Part shown: positions 42,118-53,365 of the stretch, in pieces | Layout: every line of letters begins with the position of its first letter | Numbering within the stretch: the first letter of the stretch is position 1 | Assembly (NCBI RefSeq): GCF_000428065.1 | Contig: NZ_ATZF01000002.1 | Coordinates: 310,001-374,000, forward strand | Reading direction: 5' to 3' | Length of the DNA: 64,000 bases | From: Shimazuella kribbensis DSM 45090 | Lineage (GTDB): Bacteria > Bacillota > Bacilli > Thermoactinomycetales > Thermoactinomycetaceae | The notes under the pieces: model-generated | Seen by the model: only the letters and a program-made list of their open reading frames with translations | What the model was told of the DNA's origin: nothing | The model's database searches: none | Program-made: the position numbers and the translations under genes

Positions 42118-43242
42118 ATGTCCCAAAAATCCAATAAAGAAAAAATTTTGGATGTGCTTTTTCAATCCAACACTGGACTAACTTTGCAACAGATTGCTGA
42201 TAGGACGGGACTCAATACAGAAAATATCAGAAAACAACTCCATCCATTTCGGAAATCTGGGACAGTAAAGACCGCTACTGTAGCTAAAGGGAGAAAAACC
42301 CACTTCTTCTATGTTGACCCTGAGGTCCGTAGAATTCAAGAGAAAATCAAGGAAGTCCTCGAACGATCTTCTGGACTCTCCATCCGAGAACTTAGTGCAC
42401 GATTGGATATGGAACAAGAAGCTCTCAGCCTACATCTCAATAGATTGCAAAAAGATGGTCTAGTGGTGGAGTGCGAAAATGACCCAATCCTCTATGCCCT
42501 ATCCTCTCAAGTAAAACAACCTTCCTCTCTACACCCCACACAAGTAAGGATTGTAAGCGAACTAGAAAAATCCTCTTGGCTATCTGTACGTGAACTCGAG
42601 GAAAACATTGGGGAGAGTAAGTTTGCCATTTATCATCATCTCGATCAATTGCAAAAGATGCAGGAAGTAGTAAGTACAGGATCAGGAAGTAAAAGTGACC
42701 CTCGACTCTACTCCTTGTCTTCCAAAGCAAATGATGAAATCCCTGCTTCACAAGTACAAAAAAAGATCCTAGATGTGCTAGAACGGACCTCCAATCTCAC
42801 AATAGGGGTGCTTCAAGAGAAAATCGGGGTGGGTAGATACGCTATTGACAAGAATCTGCGTCCATTGGTGCAAGATGGGATAGTTGTATTTAGTGAGGAA
42901 TCACTAGGCTACTGTCTAGCTTCAAAGGTAAAGAAGACCTTCCCGCTCAATCCTGCTCAAAAAAGGAGCTTGAAGACACACTTGGCACAAAACCCTGATC
43001 TGAGCCTCCAACAGCTCTCTAAGGTAACAGGGCTTTCTTACAACGCTATTCAACAGTTCCTGATTCTCTTGGAATTGTATAAGACATACAAAGCAGGACT
43101 CATGTGGGTTCGAGAAGATCAAATGAAACAATACAGCACTCAGTCGATGGTAGAATTGCACAGAACAGGACTAGTCAAAAGAGAAACCAGAAACCAATAC
43201 ATCTACTATGCACTCTCTCCATCTGGGTTGCACCAGCTATGA
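42118..43242 (+). CDS. Protein of five tandem winged-helix domains
   Basis: 374 residues from MSQKSNKEKI (GGAG five bases upstream). Five repeats of about 65-75 residues each have a winged-helix pattern: ILDVLFQSNTGLTLQQIADRTG, VLERSSGLSIRELSARLD, ELEKSSWLSVRELEENIG, VLERTSNLTIGVLQEKIG and HLAQNPDLSLQQLSKVTG. Each is followed by a recognition helix and a wing. No other domain is present. It stands on the plus strand between pnp and ylxY, which adjoin in Bacillus. Tandem winged helices suggest an extended nucleic-acid-binding protein; the target is unknown. Confidence 0.8.
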   Translation: MSQKSNKEKILDVLFQSNTGLTLQQIADRTGLNTENIRKQLHPFRKSGTVKTATVAKGRKTHFFYVDPEVRRIQEKIKEVLERSSGLSIRELSARLDMEQEALSLHLNRLQKDGLVVECENDPILYALSSQVKQPSSLHPTQVRIVSELEKSSWLSVRELEENIGESKFAIYHHLDQLQKMQEVVSTGSGSKSDPRLYSLSSKANDEIPASQVQKKILDVLERTSNLTIGVLQEKIGVGRYAIDKNLRPLVQDGIVVFSEESLGYCLASKVKKTFPLNPAQKRSLKTHLAQNPDLSLQQLSKVTGLSYNAIQQFLILLELYKTYKAGLMWVREDQMKQYSTQSMVELHRTGLVKRETRNQYIYYALSPSGLHQL

Positions 43243-43270
43243 GTTGAGAGCAGCTCAATTTTTGCTATAA

Positions 43271-43322
43271 CACCCTCCATCCCATAATCACATGAAAAGT
43301 GATAGAAATAGGATGGAGGGTG
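43271..43322. terminator. Long hairpin after the winged-helix gene
   Basis: CACCCTCCATCC/GGATGGAGGGTG, a perfect 12-bp stem enclosing an inner ATCAC/GTGAT stem. There is no T run, so it may be a weak terminator or RNA 3'-end stabiliser. Confidence 0.6.
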
Positions 43323-43330
43323 CTCCAAAA

Positions 43331-43372
43331 TAAAAAGAGACAGATTTACCATTTTTGGCATATCTGACTCCT
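43331..43372 (-). terminator. Terminator of pnp
   Basis: On the minus strand AGtCAGAT/ATCTGtCT around CC/GG is followed by CTTTTTATTTT, directly after the pnp stop. Confidence 0.7.
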
Positions 43373-43376
43373 ATCT

Positions 43377-45500
43377 TTACTTTGATGCTTCTTTTTTCCT
43401 CGCTTCTTCCTCTTTTAGCAACACTTTGCGTGAGAGGTTCACACGACCTTGATCATCTATTTCTGTCACTTTTACCATGATCTGATCTCCGATAGAGACA
43501 ACATCTTGTACTTTAGCAACACGTTCTAATGCTAGTTGAGAAATATGTACCAAACCTTCTTTACCAGGGAAAAGTTCCACAAACGCACCAAACTTTTCTA
43601 CGCGTTTTACATTACCTAGGTATGTTTGACCTACTTCTACTTCGCGTACAAGATCTTCAATGATCTTTCTTGCCTTTTCATTTTGCTCACTATCAGAAGA
43701 AGCGATATAGATACGACCATCTTGCTCGATATCGATCTTTACTCCGGTTTCTTCGATAATTTTGTTGATCACACGACCACTTGGACCGATTACATCGCGA
43801 ATCTTATCTGGATGAATGCGCATCGTCAAGATTTTTGGTGCAAAGCTGGATAGCTCTTTACTTGGTTCTTTAATCGTAGCTTCCATATTGTCTAAAATTG
43901 TTAATCTTGCAGCACTTGCTTGTTGCAGAGCTTTTTCCAAGATAGGACGATCAATACCTGCTATCTTGATATCCATTTGAAGCGCAGTAACACCTTTTCT
44001 TGTTCCTGCAACTTTAAAATCCATATCGCCAAGATGATCTTCCATCCCTTGAATATCAGTTAAGATACTAACCAAATCGCCTTCTTTTACTAATCCCATG
44101 GCTATTCCCGCAACAGGGGACTTAATTGGTACACCTGCATGCATCAAAGCCAATGTAGAAGCACAAATACTTGCCTGAGAGGAAGAACCATTGGATTCTA
44201 ATACTTCGGAAACCAATCGGATCGTATATGGAAATTCATCTTCACTAGGAATCACTTGCTCTAAAGCCCGTTCTCCAAGAGCACCATGGCCTATTTCTCT
44301 TCGACCAGGGGAACGCATAGGTCTTGCTTCTCCAACACTAAATGGCGGAAAATTGTAATGATGCATAAAACGCTTGGATTCTTCTAAATCCAAACCATCT
44401 AGTATTTGTACATCTCCAAGTGCACCCAATGTACAAATACTCAATACCTGTGTTTGTCCACGACGGAATAAACCAGAACCATGTGTACGTGGTAAAAGAT
44501 TAATCTCGCTTGAAAGCGGCCGAATTTCTTCCGTTGTACGACCGTCTGGTCTTTTTCCTTCTTCTAAAATCAGCCGTCGTACTTCTTCTTTGACAATCAT
44601 ATCCAGTGTTTTATAGAAATCTTTCTCTAGTAAAGTAAACTCTTCTTCAGGCAACTGTTCCTGCAATGTTTCGATAGTAGTTTTTTTCACTTCATCGATT
44701 GCTTCTTGTCTTGCTAGTTTCTCTGTCACTTGAATCGCCGCAATTAATTCTTTTGTGGCTAAATCACGCACACGATTCTCTGCATCCTCATTAATGGAAG
44801 CAAGAACAGGAACCATTTTTTCTTTTCCACACTTTGAAACAATCTCTTCTTGAACTTGAACCATTTTTTTGATTTCATCATGTCCAAGTAATATTGCTTC
44901 TAACATAATAGCTTCAGGTATTTCTTTCGATCCTGCTTCTACCATATTAATGCCGTCTTTTGTTCCAGCAACTACCAAATGCAGATCAGACTGTTCCATT
45001 TGTGCAACAGTAGGATTAATAATTAATTTACCATCTACTCGTCCGACAATTACACCTGCGATAGGACCCGCGAATGGTATAGAAGAGATAGAAAGGGCAA
45101 GAGATGCTCCTATCATAGCAGCAACTTCTGTAGAACAGTCTTGGTCAACAGACATCACTGTTGTAACAACTTGAACCTCATGTCGAAAACCTTCAGGAAA
45201 CAAAGGACGAATAGGACGGTCAATTAACCGACTTGCTAAAATCGCTTTTTCACTTGGACGTCCTTCTCTTTTAATAAAACCACCAGGTATCTTTCCGACA
45301 GCATACAGTCTTTCTTCATAATTCACAGTCAGTGGGAAAAAATCCAGCTCTTTGGGTTCTTTCGAAGTGACAACTGTAGCAAGTACAGCAGAATCTCCGT
45401 ATCTTACCATGACTGATGCATTTGCTAAAGCAGCATACTTCCCAATTTCAAATGAGAGTTTTCGCCCACCAAGTTCCGTTTCAAACAGTTGAGACTCCAC
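43377..45500 (-). CDS. pnp: Polyribonucleotide nucleotidyltransferase
   Basis: 707 residues. Two RNase PH domains (the second with [14 protein letters not shown]), then KH ([20 protein letters not shown]) and S1 ([20 protein letters not shown]). It carries out phosphorolytic 3'-5' RNA decay in the degradosome. It lies downstream of rpsO with a terminator between, the standard arrangement. The C-terminus ends at [14 protein letters not shown]. Confidence 0.97.
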   Translation of the reverse strand: MESQLFETELGGRKLSFEIGKYAALANASVMVRYGDSAVLATVVTSKEPKELDFFPLTVNYEERLYAVGKIPGGFIKREGRPSEKAILASRLIDRPIRPLFPEGFRHEVQVVTTVMSVDQDCSTEVAAMIGASLALSISSIPFAGPIAGVIVGRVDGKLIINPTVAQMEQSDLHLVVAGTKDGINMVEAGSKEIPEAIMLEAILLGHDEIKKMVQVQEEIVSKCGKEKMVPVLASINEDAENRVRDLATKELIAAIQVTEKLARQEAIDEVKKTTIETLQEQLPEEEFTLLEKDFYKTLDMIVKEEVRRLILEEGKRPDGRTTEEIRPLSSEINLLPRTHGSGLFRRGQTQVLSICTLGALGDVQILDGLDLEESKRFMHHYNFPPFSVGEARPMRSPGRREIGHGALGERALEQVIPSEDEFPYTIRLVSEVLESNGSSSQASICASTLALMHAGVPIKSPVAGIAMGLVKEGDLVSILTDIQGMEDHLGDMDFKVAGTRKGVTALQMDIKIAGIDRPILEKALQQASAARLTILDNMEATIKEPSKELSSFAPKILTMRIHPDKIRDVIGPSGRVINKIIEETGVKIDIEQDGRIYIASSDSEQNEKARKIIEDLVREVEVGQTYLGNVKRVEKFGAFVELFPGKEGLVHISQLALERVAKVQDVVSIGDQIMVKVTEIDDQGRVNLSRKVLLKEEEARKKEASK

Positions 45501-45586
45501 TTTATTGCCTCCTTACAAGACGTATAACATTTTTCTATTCTTGTTTTTTATTAGTATTTCCTGCTTATCCGATTTTCAAAAGGTAC

Positions 45587-45616
45587 AAAAAAACGGGGTG
45601 TAATACCCCGCAGTTT
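45587..45616 (-). terminator. Terminator between rpsO and pnp
   Basis: On the minus strand CGGGGT/ACCCCG with a 5-base loop, then TTTTTTTG. Confidence 0.92.
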
Positions 45617-45618
45617 TC

Positions 45619-45888
45619 CTATCTACGTAATCCAAGTTTTTGAATTAACTCGCGATAACGTGCAACATCCTTATCTTTTAAATAAGTAAGCAAGTTACGA
45701 CGTTGACCGACCATCTTAAGCAAACCACGACGTGAATGGTGATCTTTTTTATGATCGCGCAAGTGTGAGTTCAACTCATTAATGCGATGAGTTAAAATTG
45801 CTACTTGAACTTCAGGAGATCCCGTATCACTCTCATGGGTTTTATACTCATTAATAATCTCACGTTTTTTCTCAAGAGAAATTGTCAT
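45619..45888 (-). CDS. rpsO: 30S ribosomal protein S15
   Basis: 89 residues from [17 protein letters not shown] lies upstream, so longer frames are not used. It contains the family core [24 protein letters not shown] and [18 protein letters not shown]. It binds 16S rRNA early in 30S assembly. A good sigma-A promoter lies 90-120 bp upstream. The leader could autoregulate as in other bacteria, but I did not resolve its fold. Confidence 0.97.
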   Translation of the reverse strand: MTISLEKKREIINEYKTHESDTGSPEVQVAILTHRINELNSHLRDHKKDHHSRRGLLKMVGQRRNLLTYLKDKDVARYRELIQKLGLRR

Positions 45889-45977
45889 CTTTCTTTCACC
45901 TCCACTAATTTCAGTCAACCCCAATAACCCAGTGCACCGTTGAGGCAAACGGAAAACCGAGTCATGGTTCCTAAGCC

Positions 45978-46006
45978 ATTATAGCGTAAAGGAAGTTCCT
46001 TGTAAA
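45978..46006 (-). promoter_or_regulatory. Sigma-A promoter of rpsO
   Basis: On the minus strand TTTACA (46001-46006), 17-bp spacer, TATAAT (45978-45983). Confidence 0.8.
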
Positions 46007-46022
46007 TGTTTGCTGATAAGAA

Positions 46023-47003
46023 TCAGACAAAGCTATTTTGTCTTTCATCGAAAAACAACGACTTGTCCTTTATCCATTGAATAGCCTGATCACGATCTAA
46101 TTTGATCTGGGCTACCAATGCTTCCACAGATGTAAATTTTACTTCTCTTCGCAAATAATACAAAAGCTCTAGTTTTAATGTTTCTCCATATAAATCCAGA
46201 TGAGAAGGTTGATGAAGAAGATGAACCTCTAATTTGGTCTTCGCCGCTGATTCATCAAAAGTAGGTCTAACTCCTACATTCATCACACCATAAGCTGTTG
46301 TATTTTTGTTTACAACACGCACAACATAAACTCCGTGAGCAGGAAGATAATAAGGTTGCTCGGGTTCTACATTAGCTGTAGGAAAACCGATTTGACGACC
46401 ACGTTTATCTCCATGTACCACTTTTCCTTGGATTCGGTAAGGTCTGCCCAACAATTCAGTAGTTAATTGAATATCACCTGAAGTAAGGGATTGACGTATT
46501 CTCGTGCTACTGACTGCTTGGTCTCTTATGATAACAGGATCTACAATTTTCACATCAAAAGACCCTTTTCCTAAATGAGCCAAATCCGTAGCTTTTCCCA
46601 ACCCTTTGTGCCCAAAAGTGAAATTAAAACCAGTCGTTACAGCAGATACTTGTAGTGGTACTAATACATTTGTAATAAAACTTTCCTTTTCCAAATTTGC
46701 AAAAGTCGGATTAAAGGTAACAACATATACTCGTTCGATTCCGAGTGCTTCTAATTGAGATAACTTCTCTTTTAGTGGTGTTAAGTATCCGTCAAAGGTG
46801 GTTTTGCCCAGCACTTCTCTTGGATGTGGAGAAAATGTCATAACTGCTGGAACAATATCTAATTTGTTTGCTTTTTCTATGGCTTGATCGATCACTGCTT
46901 GGTGTCCAAGGTGTAATCCATCAAAAAAACCTATAGCTAAACTAGTTGGTTTAACAAGGAGATTGTCCATGTTAAATGGATAAGTAATTTCTATGGTTTT
47001 CAT
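46023..47003 (-). CDS. ribF: Bifunctional riboflavin kinase / FAD synthetase
   Basis: 326 residues. An N-terminal nucleotidyltransferase domain (SLAIGFFDGLHLGHQAVI, SSTRIRQSL) and a C-terminal flavokinase domain (GKVVHGDKRGRQIGFPTANV, HGVYVV) make FMN and FAD from riboflavin. One base overlaps truB. Order truB-ribF-rpsO is the common one. Confidence 0.96.
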   Translation of the reverse strand: MKTIEITYPFNMDNLLVKPTSLAIGFFDGLHLGHQAVIDQAIEKANKLDIVPAVMTFSPHPREVLGKTTFDGYLTPLKEKLSQLEALGIERVYVVTFNPTFANLEKESFITNVLVPLQVSAVTTGFNFTFGHKGLGKATDLAHLGKGSFDVKIVDPVIIRDQAVSSTRIRQSLTSGDIQLTTELLGRPYRIQGKVVHGDKRGRQIGFPTANVEPEQPYYLPAHGVYVVRVVNKNTTAYGVMNVGVRPTFDESAAKTKLEVHLLHQPSHLDLYGETLKLELLYYLRREVKFTSVEALVAQIKLDRDQAIQWIKDKSLFFDERQNSFV

Positions 47004-47902
47004 TATTCATGCACATCCCGAAATACTTTTACTGGTCTTAATTCTTGATGATGAATCTCGTAAATAGCACAAAACCTACCCGCATCGTCATAGAGACGAA
47101 CCAAAGATGAAGCAGGTATTTCATTCGTTGGTTCCCATTCAAATACAATCCCATCTAACACACGCTTGCCGTCTTCCTGATCTACCACAAGGGCTGGAAG
47201 ATGACATAATGCTTCATCCATTGCAACCATTGATTCAGCAAATGTACCTTTTTCTTTGGATTCTTCTAACTCCTCAAATGTATAGCAATCTACACTTTGA
47301 AATGGACCACTTTGTACTCTAGTTAACTTACTCATATGAGCAGGATACCCCATATATTTACCAATATCTACACATAAAGTACGAATATAAGTACCTTTTG
47401 AACATGTGACATCAAAAGAAAATATATTTTGATGTTCTGTCTGTTCCATAAACAAATGATAGATAAAAACTTGTCTTGCTGGTCGATCTACTACACGGCC
47501 TTTTCGAGCCAAATCATACAAACGCTCACCTTTTATTTTCACAGCAGAATACATAGGCGGAACTTGTTCTATCCTGCCTTGAAACTGTTTCATTACTTCT
47601 TTCAACGGAAACGAAGTAGATTGAACTTCGGCCTGATCGATGATGTTTCCTGTATGATCTTCTGTATCCGTAGCGGTACCAAGTGTCATTGTTCCTTGAT
47701 ATCGTTTGGGTAGATCTTGGATGTATTCCACTACTCTTGTGGCTTGTCCTAAGCAGATAGGCAACACGCCTTCCACCTCAGGATCGAGTGTTCCTGTATG
47801 ACCTACCCGCTTTTGACCAGCTAATCTCCTTATTCGACTCACAACATCGTGAGATGTAAGCCCTTTGGGTTTCCACACAGGTATAATACCATGTAATGTC
47901 AT
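47003..47902 (-). CDS. truB: tRNA pseudouridine-55 synthase
   Basis: 299 residues. The TruB motif GHTGTLDPEVEGVLPICLG contains the catalytic Asp, and WKPKGLTSHDVVSRIRR opens the protein. It modifies U55 in the T-loop of tRNA. It overlaps nrnA by four bases, so it is translationally coupled. Confidence 0.97.
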   Translation of the reverse strand: MTLHGIIPVWKPKGLTSHDVVSRIRRLAGQKRVGHTGTLDPEVEGVLPICLGQATRVVEYIQDLPKRYQGTMTLGTATDTEDHTGNIIDQAEVQSTSFPLKEVMKQFQGRIEQVPPMYSAVKIKGERLYDLARKGRVVDRPARQVFIYHLFMEQTEHQNIFSFDVTCSKGTYIRTLCVDIGKYMGYPAHMSKLTRVQSGPFQSVDCYTFEELEESKEKGTFAESMVAMDEALCHLPALVVDQEDGKRVLDGIVFEWEPTNEIPASSLVRLYDDAGRFCAIYEIHHQELRPVKVFRDVHE

Positions 47903-48843
47903 TCTTTCACGCCCTTAAAAGCTTCCTTCACTTTCTCTAATACTGCACCTATCACTTCATCCATTTGTCCATTTATTGTACATCCAGCTGCTCTCGCATG
48001 CCCACCCCCACCCATTTCAAGGGCAACAGCAGCTACATCAATAATTTGGCGTGAACGCATACTCACCTTAATATGATTTTCATCACTCGGGCGGAATAAA
48101 ATGCCAACATCAACACCTTCAATATTACGGGCAAAATTAACCAATCCATCGTTATCTTCTTCTTCAGAAACGAGGTAAGCTACTTTTCCGTTTAACGTAA
48201 TTTGCATCGTCGCTAAAGAAGTTTTCAACTGTTCCAGATAACGTACACTGATTGTTTCCAACAAACGATCAGCTAATTGATACGATTCCGCCCCCTGTTC
48301 CAACAGATTTGCTGCAATACGCATAACATTGGACGAAGTATTGGAATAACGAAATCCACCCGTATCTGTTAACAATCCTGCATATAAGACAGTAGCGAGA
48401 CTTCTAGATATCGGAATATCTAGGTAGACTGCCCAATCATAAAGCATTTCTGCTGTTGCAGCAGCATCCGCTTTGACGATATTTATTTTACCAAATTCAT
48501 CATTGGTTCCATGGTGATCAATATTTATGATTACAGAGTGATCGGCAAAAAGCTGCTGACAATTCCCTATTCGGGAAATATCAGCAGCATCCACTGCAAT
48601 AATAACAGAAAAACGATCCTTCACTTGAGACGGCAATAGAATATTTTCTGCTCCTGGTAAAAAAGACAGTTTTTCTGGAACAGGTGATTCATTTACAAGC
48701 GTCACTGGAATACCTAGCGATTGAACCATACTACCAACAGCCAATGTTGAACCAATCGCATCTCCATCTGGATTCACATGTGATACAACTAGGATTTGAC
48801 TAGCATTTTTAAGTGTTTGAGTAGCACTTGTCCAATCTAGCAT
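47899..48843 (-). CDS. nrnA: DHH-family oligoribonuclease / pAp phosphatase
   Basis: 314 residues. The DHH domain shows HVNPDGDAIGS, AVDAADISRIG and NIDHHGTND; the DHHA1 domain ends with MGGGGHARAAG. It degrades nanoRNAs and dephosphorylates pAp. It lies between rbfA and truB as in Bacillus. Confidence 0.95.
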   Translation of the reverse strand: MLDWTSATQTLKNASQILVVSHVNPDGDAIGSTLAVGSMVQSLGIPVTLVNESPVPEKLSFLPGAENILLPSQVKDRFSVIIAVDAADISRIGNCQQLFADHSVIINIDHHGTNDEFGKINIVKADAAATAEMLYDWAVYLDIPISRSLATVLYAGLLTDTGGFRYSNTSSNVMRIAANLLEQGAESYQLADRLLETISVRYLEQLKTSLATMQITLNGKVAYLVSEEEDNDGLVNFARNIEGVDVGILFRPSDENHIKVSMRSRQIIDVAAVALEMGGGGHARAAGCTINGQMDEVIGAVLEKVKEAFKGVKE

Positions 48844-48853
48844 ATTGCATCTC

Positions 48854-49210
48854 CTAATCTTCGTCTCTTACATCATGTAGCAAACGTGTTATTTGATCAC
48901 TATGGTCGAGTGAATGGTCTACGGAAAAATGGATATCAGGTACATGTCGTAATTGAATACGACGACCAACCTCAGAGCGAATAAAACCTTTGGCTTTTTC
49001 TAGAGCACCAATAGACTCATCTTTCTCAGATTGACTACCTAAGATACTCACATAAACTTTAGCTTGCTGTAGATCACCACTCATTTCTACTGCTGTTATA
49101 GTAACAAAACCGATACGAGGATCTTTTATTTCTTGTTGAATAATTTGGCTAAGCTCTTTTTTGATCTGTTCGCCAACGCGGCTCACACGGATGCGTGCCA
49201 AGGGCGACAC
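48854..49210 (-). CDS. rbfA: Ribosome-binding factor A
   Basis: 118 residues with the KH-like RbfA fold: RVGEQIKKELSQIIQQEIKD, GFVTITAVEMSGDLQQAKVYVS and HVPDIHFSVD. It aids 16S rRNA 5'-end maturation and cold adaptation. Ten bases before nrnA. Confidence 0.96.
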   Translation of the reverse strand: MSPLARIRVSRVGEQIKKELSQIIQQEIKDPRIGFVTITAVEMSGDLQQAKVYVSILGSQSEKDESIGALEKAKGFIRSEVGRRIQLRHVPDIHFSVDHSLDHSDQITRLLHDVRDED

Positions 49211-49213
49211 CTC

Positions 49214-49495
49214 CTACACAAAAGTGATGTCAATATGAAAGATCATCATTTCATCTGTCGCTTCTAAGAGTTTTACAGCTCGCTGAAGCTCTTTTTCTAC
49301 CACATGCTTAGCTGTTGCTACCCCAACAATGGCAAGCTCAAACACTTGGCGATCATCTTGTCTTCCAACTTCTGAAACGGAGAGATTCCATTTGTTCTTG
49401 ATTCGAGTCAGAACGGACTGAATTACTCTTCTTTTGTCTTTGAGTGAAAGGGATGTGGGAATTTGCCCTTCACACGTTAGTAATCCAATAAACAA
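49214..49495 (-). CDS. ylxP: DUF503 family protein YlxP
   Basis: 93 residues with the DUF503 pattern: SLKDKRRVIQSVLTRIKNKW, NLSVSEVGRQDDRQVFELAI. It directly abuts infB and rbfA. YlxP proteins are proposed ribosome-assembly helpers; the precise role is unsettled. Confidence 0.93.
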   Translation of the reverse strand: MFIGLLTCEGQIPTSLSLKDKRRVIQSVLTRIKNKWNLSVSEVGRQDDRQVFELAIVGVATAKHVVEKELQRAVKLLEATDEMMIFHIDITFV

Positions 49496-51691
49496 TTACG
49501 TACGTGCCACCTCTTCAATGACATAAACCTCGATCAAGTCTCCTTCTTTCATATCATTATAACCTTCTAATGTAATTCCACATTCATAACCTTGAGCGAC
49601 TTCTTTTGCATCATCTTTAAAGCGTTTTAAGGTATCCAAACTACCTTCATGAACAACAATTCCGTCACGGATCAGTCTTGCTTTTCCATCACGTACTACT
49701 TTGCCATCGATAACATAGCATCCTGCAATGGTTCCAACACGTGACACTTTAAAGATCTGTCTAACTTCAGCAGTACCTACTACTTTTTCTTCATACTCAG
49801 GATCAAGTAATCCCGTCATTGCTGCTTCGATCTCTTCTATTGCTTTGTAAATAACTCGATGCAATCGAATTTCTACATTTTCTTGCTCCGCTGTTGCACG
49901 TGCATTTGGCTCAGGACGTACATTAAAGCCAATGATGATCGCATTGGAAGCAGAAGCGAGGATCACATCAGATTCCGTAATTGCTCCAACTGCGGTGTGG
50001 ATGATTTTTACACGAGCACCTTCGATATCAATCTTTTCTAAGGACCCTTTCATCGCTTCCGCTGAACCATGTACGTCTGCTTTAATAATAACATTTAATT
50101 CCTTCACTTCACCCTCTTGAATTTGTTTAAATAAATCGTCAAGGGTTACACGTGTACGAGCTCCGCGTTCTTCTTCTTTTTGTTTTTGATTACGCTTATC
50201 TGCGATAGCACGAGCTTTTTTCTCGTCATCAAATACCATAACTGGATCTCCAGCACTTGGAACATCAGGAAGACCTAAAATTTCAACTGGTGTAGATGGT
50301 GGTGCTACTTTAACTCGTCGTCCATGATCATTGATCATCGCACGGATTTTACCAAAGTAGTTACCAGCTACGATACCGTCTCCTACCTTTAGTGTACCAT
50401 TTTGAATGAGTACTGTGGCAACTGCACCTCGTCCTTTATCCAATTCTGACTCAATGACAACTCCACGAGCCCGTTTATCGGGATTCGCCTTAAGTTCTTG
50501 CACCTCAGATACTAATAGTATCATCTCCAGAAGATCTTCCATACCTTCTCCGTTGATGGCAGAGACTGGAACAAAAATCGTGTCACCGCCCCAATCTTCT
50601 GATACCAAACCATATTCTGTTAGTTGCTGCTTAATACGATCTGGATTTGCATCTAATTTATCCATTTTGTTCACTGCTACAATAATCGGCACATTTGCAG
50701 CTTTTGCATGGTTAATCGCCTCGATCGTTTGTGGCATTACACCATCATCAGCAGCAACAACAAGGATCGTTATATCTGTTACCTCTGCACCGCGTGCACG
50801 CATAGTAGTAAACGCTGCGTGTCCAGGAGTATCAAGGAAAGTGATTTTCTTCCCATTAATTTCTACTTGATAGGCACCAATATGCTGGGTTATTCCTCCA
50901 GCTTCTCCTGAAGTTACATTGGTACTACGAATTTTATCCAGCAACGTTGTTTTACCATGGTCAACGTGACCCATGATGGTTACAACTGGTGGACGCTCTA
51001 GTAAGCTTTCTTCTGAATCCACTTCTTCGATCTCTTCAATATTGGACTCATCAAATTCTTCTTTGTATTGAACCTGTACCCCAAATTCTTCTGCTACTAA
51101 TGCCATTGTATCAACATCAATCTCTTGGTTAATCGTAGCCATAATACCAATAGGAATTAATTTACGAATAACTTCTGAAGCTTCTTTTCTCAATAACTTT
51201 GCAAACTCACCTACTGACAATGGCCCAGATACAGTGATTTCTTTTGGAAGTACTGGCGCTTGCTTCTCCCTATTTTGGGATGATCGCCTATCATTTCTTC
51301 TCCGATTTCCTCTACCTTTTGGGCCTCTTCCCTTCGAAAAATTACTGGTATTTCGTGTCTGCTTATTTTTCTTAATAGGTTCTTGATTGGCCCGAGAAGA
51401 AGGTTGGCCTTTTTCTTGAATTTCTTCTGTCGAATTATTGTTTGTTTGTTCCATAGACTTCGCCGCCCCATGTTGTACAGTTTGTTTCTGGCTTTTCGGT
51501 TTCTCCTGTTTTGCAGATGTAGAACCCTGCTTGAATTTATTCACAAACTCTTCCACTTTTTTCGTTGCAGTTTCGTCCATGACACTCATGTGATTATTAA
51601 CAGGAATGCCTACTTTTTCAAGAATATTAATAACTTCTTTACTACTCATATCTTTCTCTTTGGCATACTCGTATACACGGATTTTCGTCAT
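49496..51691 (-). CDS. infB: Translation initiation factor IF-2
   Basis: 731 residues. An N-terminal IF2_N helix ([20 protein letters not shown]), a charged Gln/Lys/Arg-rich linker, and a GTPase domain with [18 protein letters not shown] and NKMD are followed by domains II-IV. It places initiator tRNA on the 30S subunit. The linker is short for the family but within the Firmicute range. Confidence 0.97.
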   Translation of the reverse strand: MTKIRVYEYAKEKDMSSKEVINILEKVGIPVNNHMSVMDETATKKVEEFVNKFKQGSTSAKQEKPKSQKQTVQHGAAKSMEQTNNNSTEEIQEKGQPSSRANQEPIKKNKQTRNTSNFSKGRGPKGRGNRRRNDRRSSQNREKQAPVLPKEITVSGPLSVGEFAKLLRKEASEVIRKLIPIGIMATINQEIDVDTMALVAEEFGVQVQYKEEFDESNIEEIEEVDSEESLLERPPVVTIMGHVDHGKTTLLDKIRSTNVTSGEAGGITQHIGAYQVEINGKKITFLDTPGHAAFTTMRARGAEVTDITILVVAADDGVMPQTIEAINHAKAANVPIIVAVNKMDKLDANPDRIKQQLTEYGLVSEDWGGDTIFVPVSAINGEGMEDLLEMILLVSEVQELKANPDKRARGVVIESELDKGRGAVATVLIQNGTLKVGDGIVAGNYFGKIRAMINDHGRRVKVAPPSTPVEILGLPDVPSAGDPVMVFDDEKKARAIADKRNQKQKEEERGARTRVTLDDLFKQIQEGEVKELNVIIKADVHGSAEAMKGSLEKIDIEGARVKIIHTAVGAITESDVILASASNAIIIGFNVRPEPNARATAEQENVEIRLHRVIYKAIEEIEAAMTGLLDPEYEEKVVGTAEVRQIFKVSRVGTIAGCYVIDGKVVRDGKARLIRDGIVVHEGSLDTLKRFKDDAKEVAQGYECGITLEGYNDMKEGDLIEVYVIEEVART

Positions 51692-51708
51692 CCGTTCACC
51701 CCCATTAG

Positions 51709-52008
51709 TTACGTAACGAGCCCCCTTAGCATCTGACAGAACCCTAAATCTGTTACTGCCATAACGACTCGTTCGCCTTTTCCTAATGCAGTCCCAAGGT
51801 CATATCGGGTACCTACTTGTAGCAACGGAACTTGATAAGAATTACACTTATCTGTGAATTTTTTTGTTGTATTTTTTCCTGCATCTGTTGCCAAAATAAC
51901 CAATTTTGCTTGACCATTGCGTACCGCTTGAAGAACAAGCTCTTCTCCCGATGTTAATTTACGTGCTCTTTGTGCTAAACCTAACACCTGAAAGAAATTA
52001 TTCTTCAT
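51709..52008 (-). CDS. ylxQ: L7Ae-family protein YlxQ
   Basis: 99 residues from [15 protein letters not shown] seven bases upstream favours this start, which overlaps ylxR by 11 bases. It is an L7Ae/L30e-like kink-turn RNA-binding protein ([40 protein letters not shown]). It has the usual place between ylxR and infB. Confidence 0.92.
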   Translation of the reverse strand: MKNNFFQVLGLAQRARKLTSGEELVLQAVRNGQAKLVILATDAGKNTTKKFTDKCNSYQVPLLQVGTRYDLGTALGKGERVVMAVTDLGFCQMLRGLVT

Positions 52009-52276
52009 GTGAAACTCCCTCTGCATACTCCCTAAGCTGATCATACAAAGTAGAATCTATCTTCGTTTGAAAAATTCGTTCAAGTGACTTTTTCTTTTGA
52101 GCAAGATCGATATATTCAACCTTGGCACAAAGGTAGGCTCCTCGTCCCGATTTTTTACCAGTTGGGTCTATCAACACTTCATTATCTGGTGTTCTCACAA
52201 TACGAATTAGGCTCTTTTTAGAAAACATTTCTTGTGAAACAATGCATTTGCGCATTGGAATCTTTTTTTTCTTCAC
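51998..52276 (-). CDS. ylxR: YlxR (DUF448) RNA-binding protein
   Basis: 92 residues with the DUF448 signature [20 protein letters not shown] and [14 protein letters not shown]. It overlaps nusA by four bases. YlxR/RnpM is a nucleic-acid-binding modulator reported to contact RNase P RNA in Bacillus. Confidence 0.94.
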   Translation of the reverse strand: MKKKKIPMRKCIVSQEMFSKKSLIRIVRTPDNEVLIDPTGKKSGRGAYLCAKVEYIDLAQKKKSLERIFQTKIDSTLYDQLREYAEGVSHEE

Positions 52277-53346
52277 TCGTTCTCATCCTCTGAAATAGCA
52301 GACGATAGTTCTACTCCTGCTTCAGACTCACTCTTGATGTCAATTTTCCAATTTGTCAGTTTAGCTGCTAACCGGGCATTTTGCCCTTCCTTACCAATGG
52401 CTAGAGATAACTGATGATCAGGAACCATAACACGAGCCATTTTTTCTTCTTCGAATATATCAACCGAAGTAACTTTAGATGGGCTCAAACTAGCAGCAAT
52501 CCATTCTGTTAAATCATCGGAAAATCGAATAATGTCAATCTTTTCACCCCGAAGTTCATTCACTATCGTTTGTACTCGAACTCCTTTGTGACCTACGCAA
52601 GCACCTACAGCATCTACATTGGGATCACGTGAAGTAACAGCTACTTTGGAACGCTGCCCCGCTTCACGGGCAATTGATTTTATTTCGATTACACCATCAA
52701 ATATTTCAGGCACTTCTAATTCAAACAAACGCTTTAATAAACCTGGATGTGTACGAGATACAAAGATTTGAGGTCCTTTTGTAGATTTCTCCACTTTGGT
52801 GATAAAGGTTTTAACCCGATCTCCATGTTTAAAACGCTCTCCTGGCATCGTTTCAGAATGTGGGAGCAATGCTTCTACTCTCCCAAGATCAATAAAATAG
52901 TTACGATTATCTGAACGTTGCACAATTCCTGTTACAATATCTTCTTCACGATCGATAAAATTAGAATAGATGATATTTCTTTCTGCTTCACGAATTCGTT
53001 GTGTAACCACTTGTTTCGCAGTTTGTGCTGCAATACGACCGAAGTCGGCAGGAGTTACTTCGATTTCCACAACATCATCCAACGTATAATTCGGGTTGAT
53101 TTCTTTTGCGGCCTCTAAAGATATTTCCAACCGAGGATCAAGGGCCTCTTCCACAACTGATTTACGTGCAAAAACACGGACTCTACCCGATTCTCTGTTA
53201 ATATCTACCCTAACGTTTTGTGCAGAATGAAAATTTCGTTTGTACCCAGAAATTAATGCTGCTTCAATTGCATCGATCAAAATATCTTTGCTGATACCTT
53301 TTTCTTTCTCTAATTGACCGAGCGCTTCGATGAACTCCGCATTCAC
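52273..53346 (-). CDS. nusA: Transcription termination/antitermination factor NusA
   Basis: 357 residues. An N-terminal RNAP-binding domain, S1 ([20 protein letters not shown]) and two KH domains ([40 protein letters not shown]). It lacks the C-terminal acidic repeats found in proteobacteria, as is usual in Firmicutes. Cotranscribed with rimP. Confidence 0.97.
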   Translation of the reverse strand: MNAEFIEALGQLEKEKGISKDILIDAIEAALISGYKRNFHSAQNVRVDINRESGRVRVFARKSVVEEALDPRLEISLEAAKEINPNYTLDDVVEIEVTPADFGRIAAQTAKQVVTQRIREAERNIIYSNFIDREEDIVTGIVQRSDNRNYFIDLGRVEALLPHSETMPGERFKHGDRVKTFITKVEKSTKGPQIFVSRTHPGLLKRLFELEVPEIFDGVIEIKSIAREAGQRSKVAVTSRDPNVDAVGACVGHKGVRVQTIVNELRGEKIDIIRFSDDLTEWIAASLSPSKVTSVDIFEEEKMARVMVPDHQLSLAIGKEGQNARLAAKLTNWKIDIKSESEAGVELSSAISEDENE

Positions 53347-53365
53347 CGGCCTAATCCTCCCTTCA

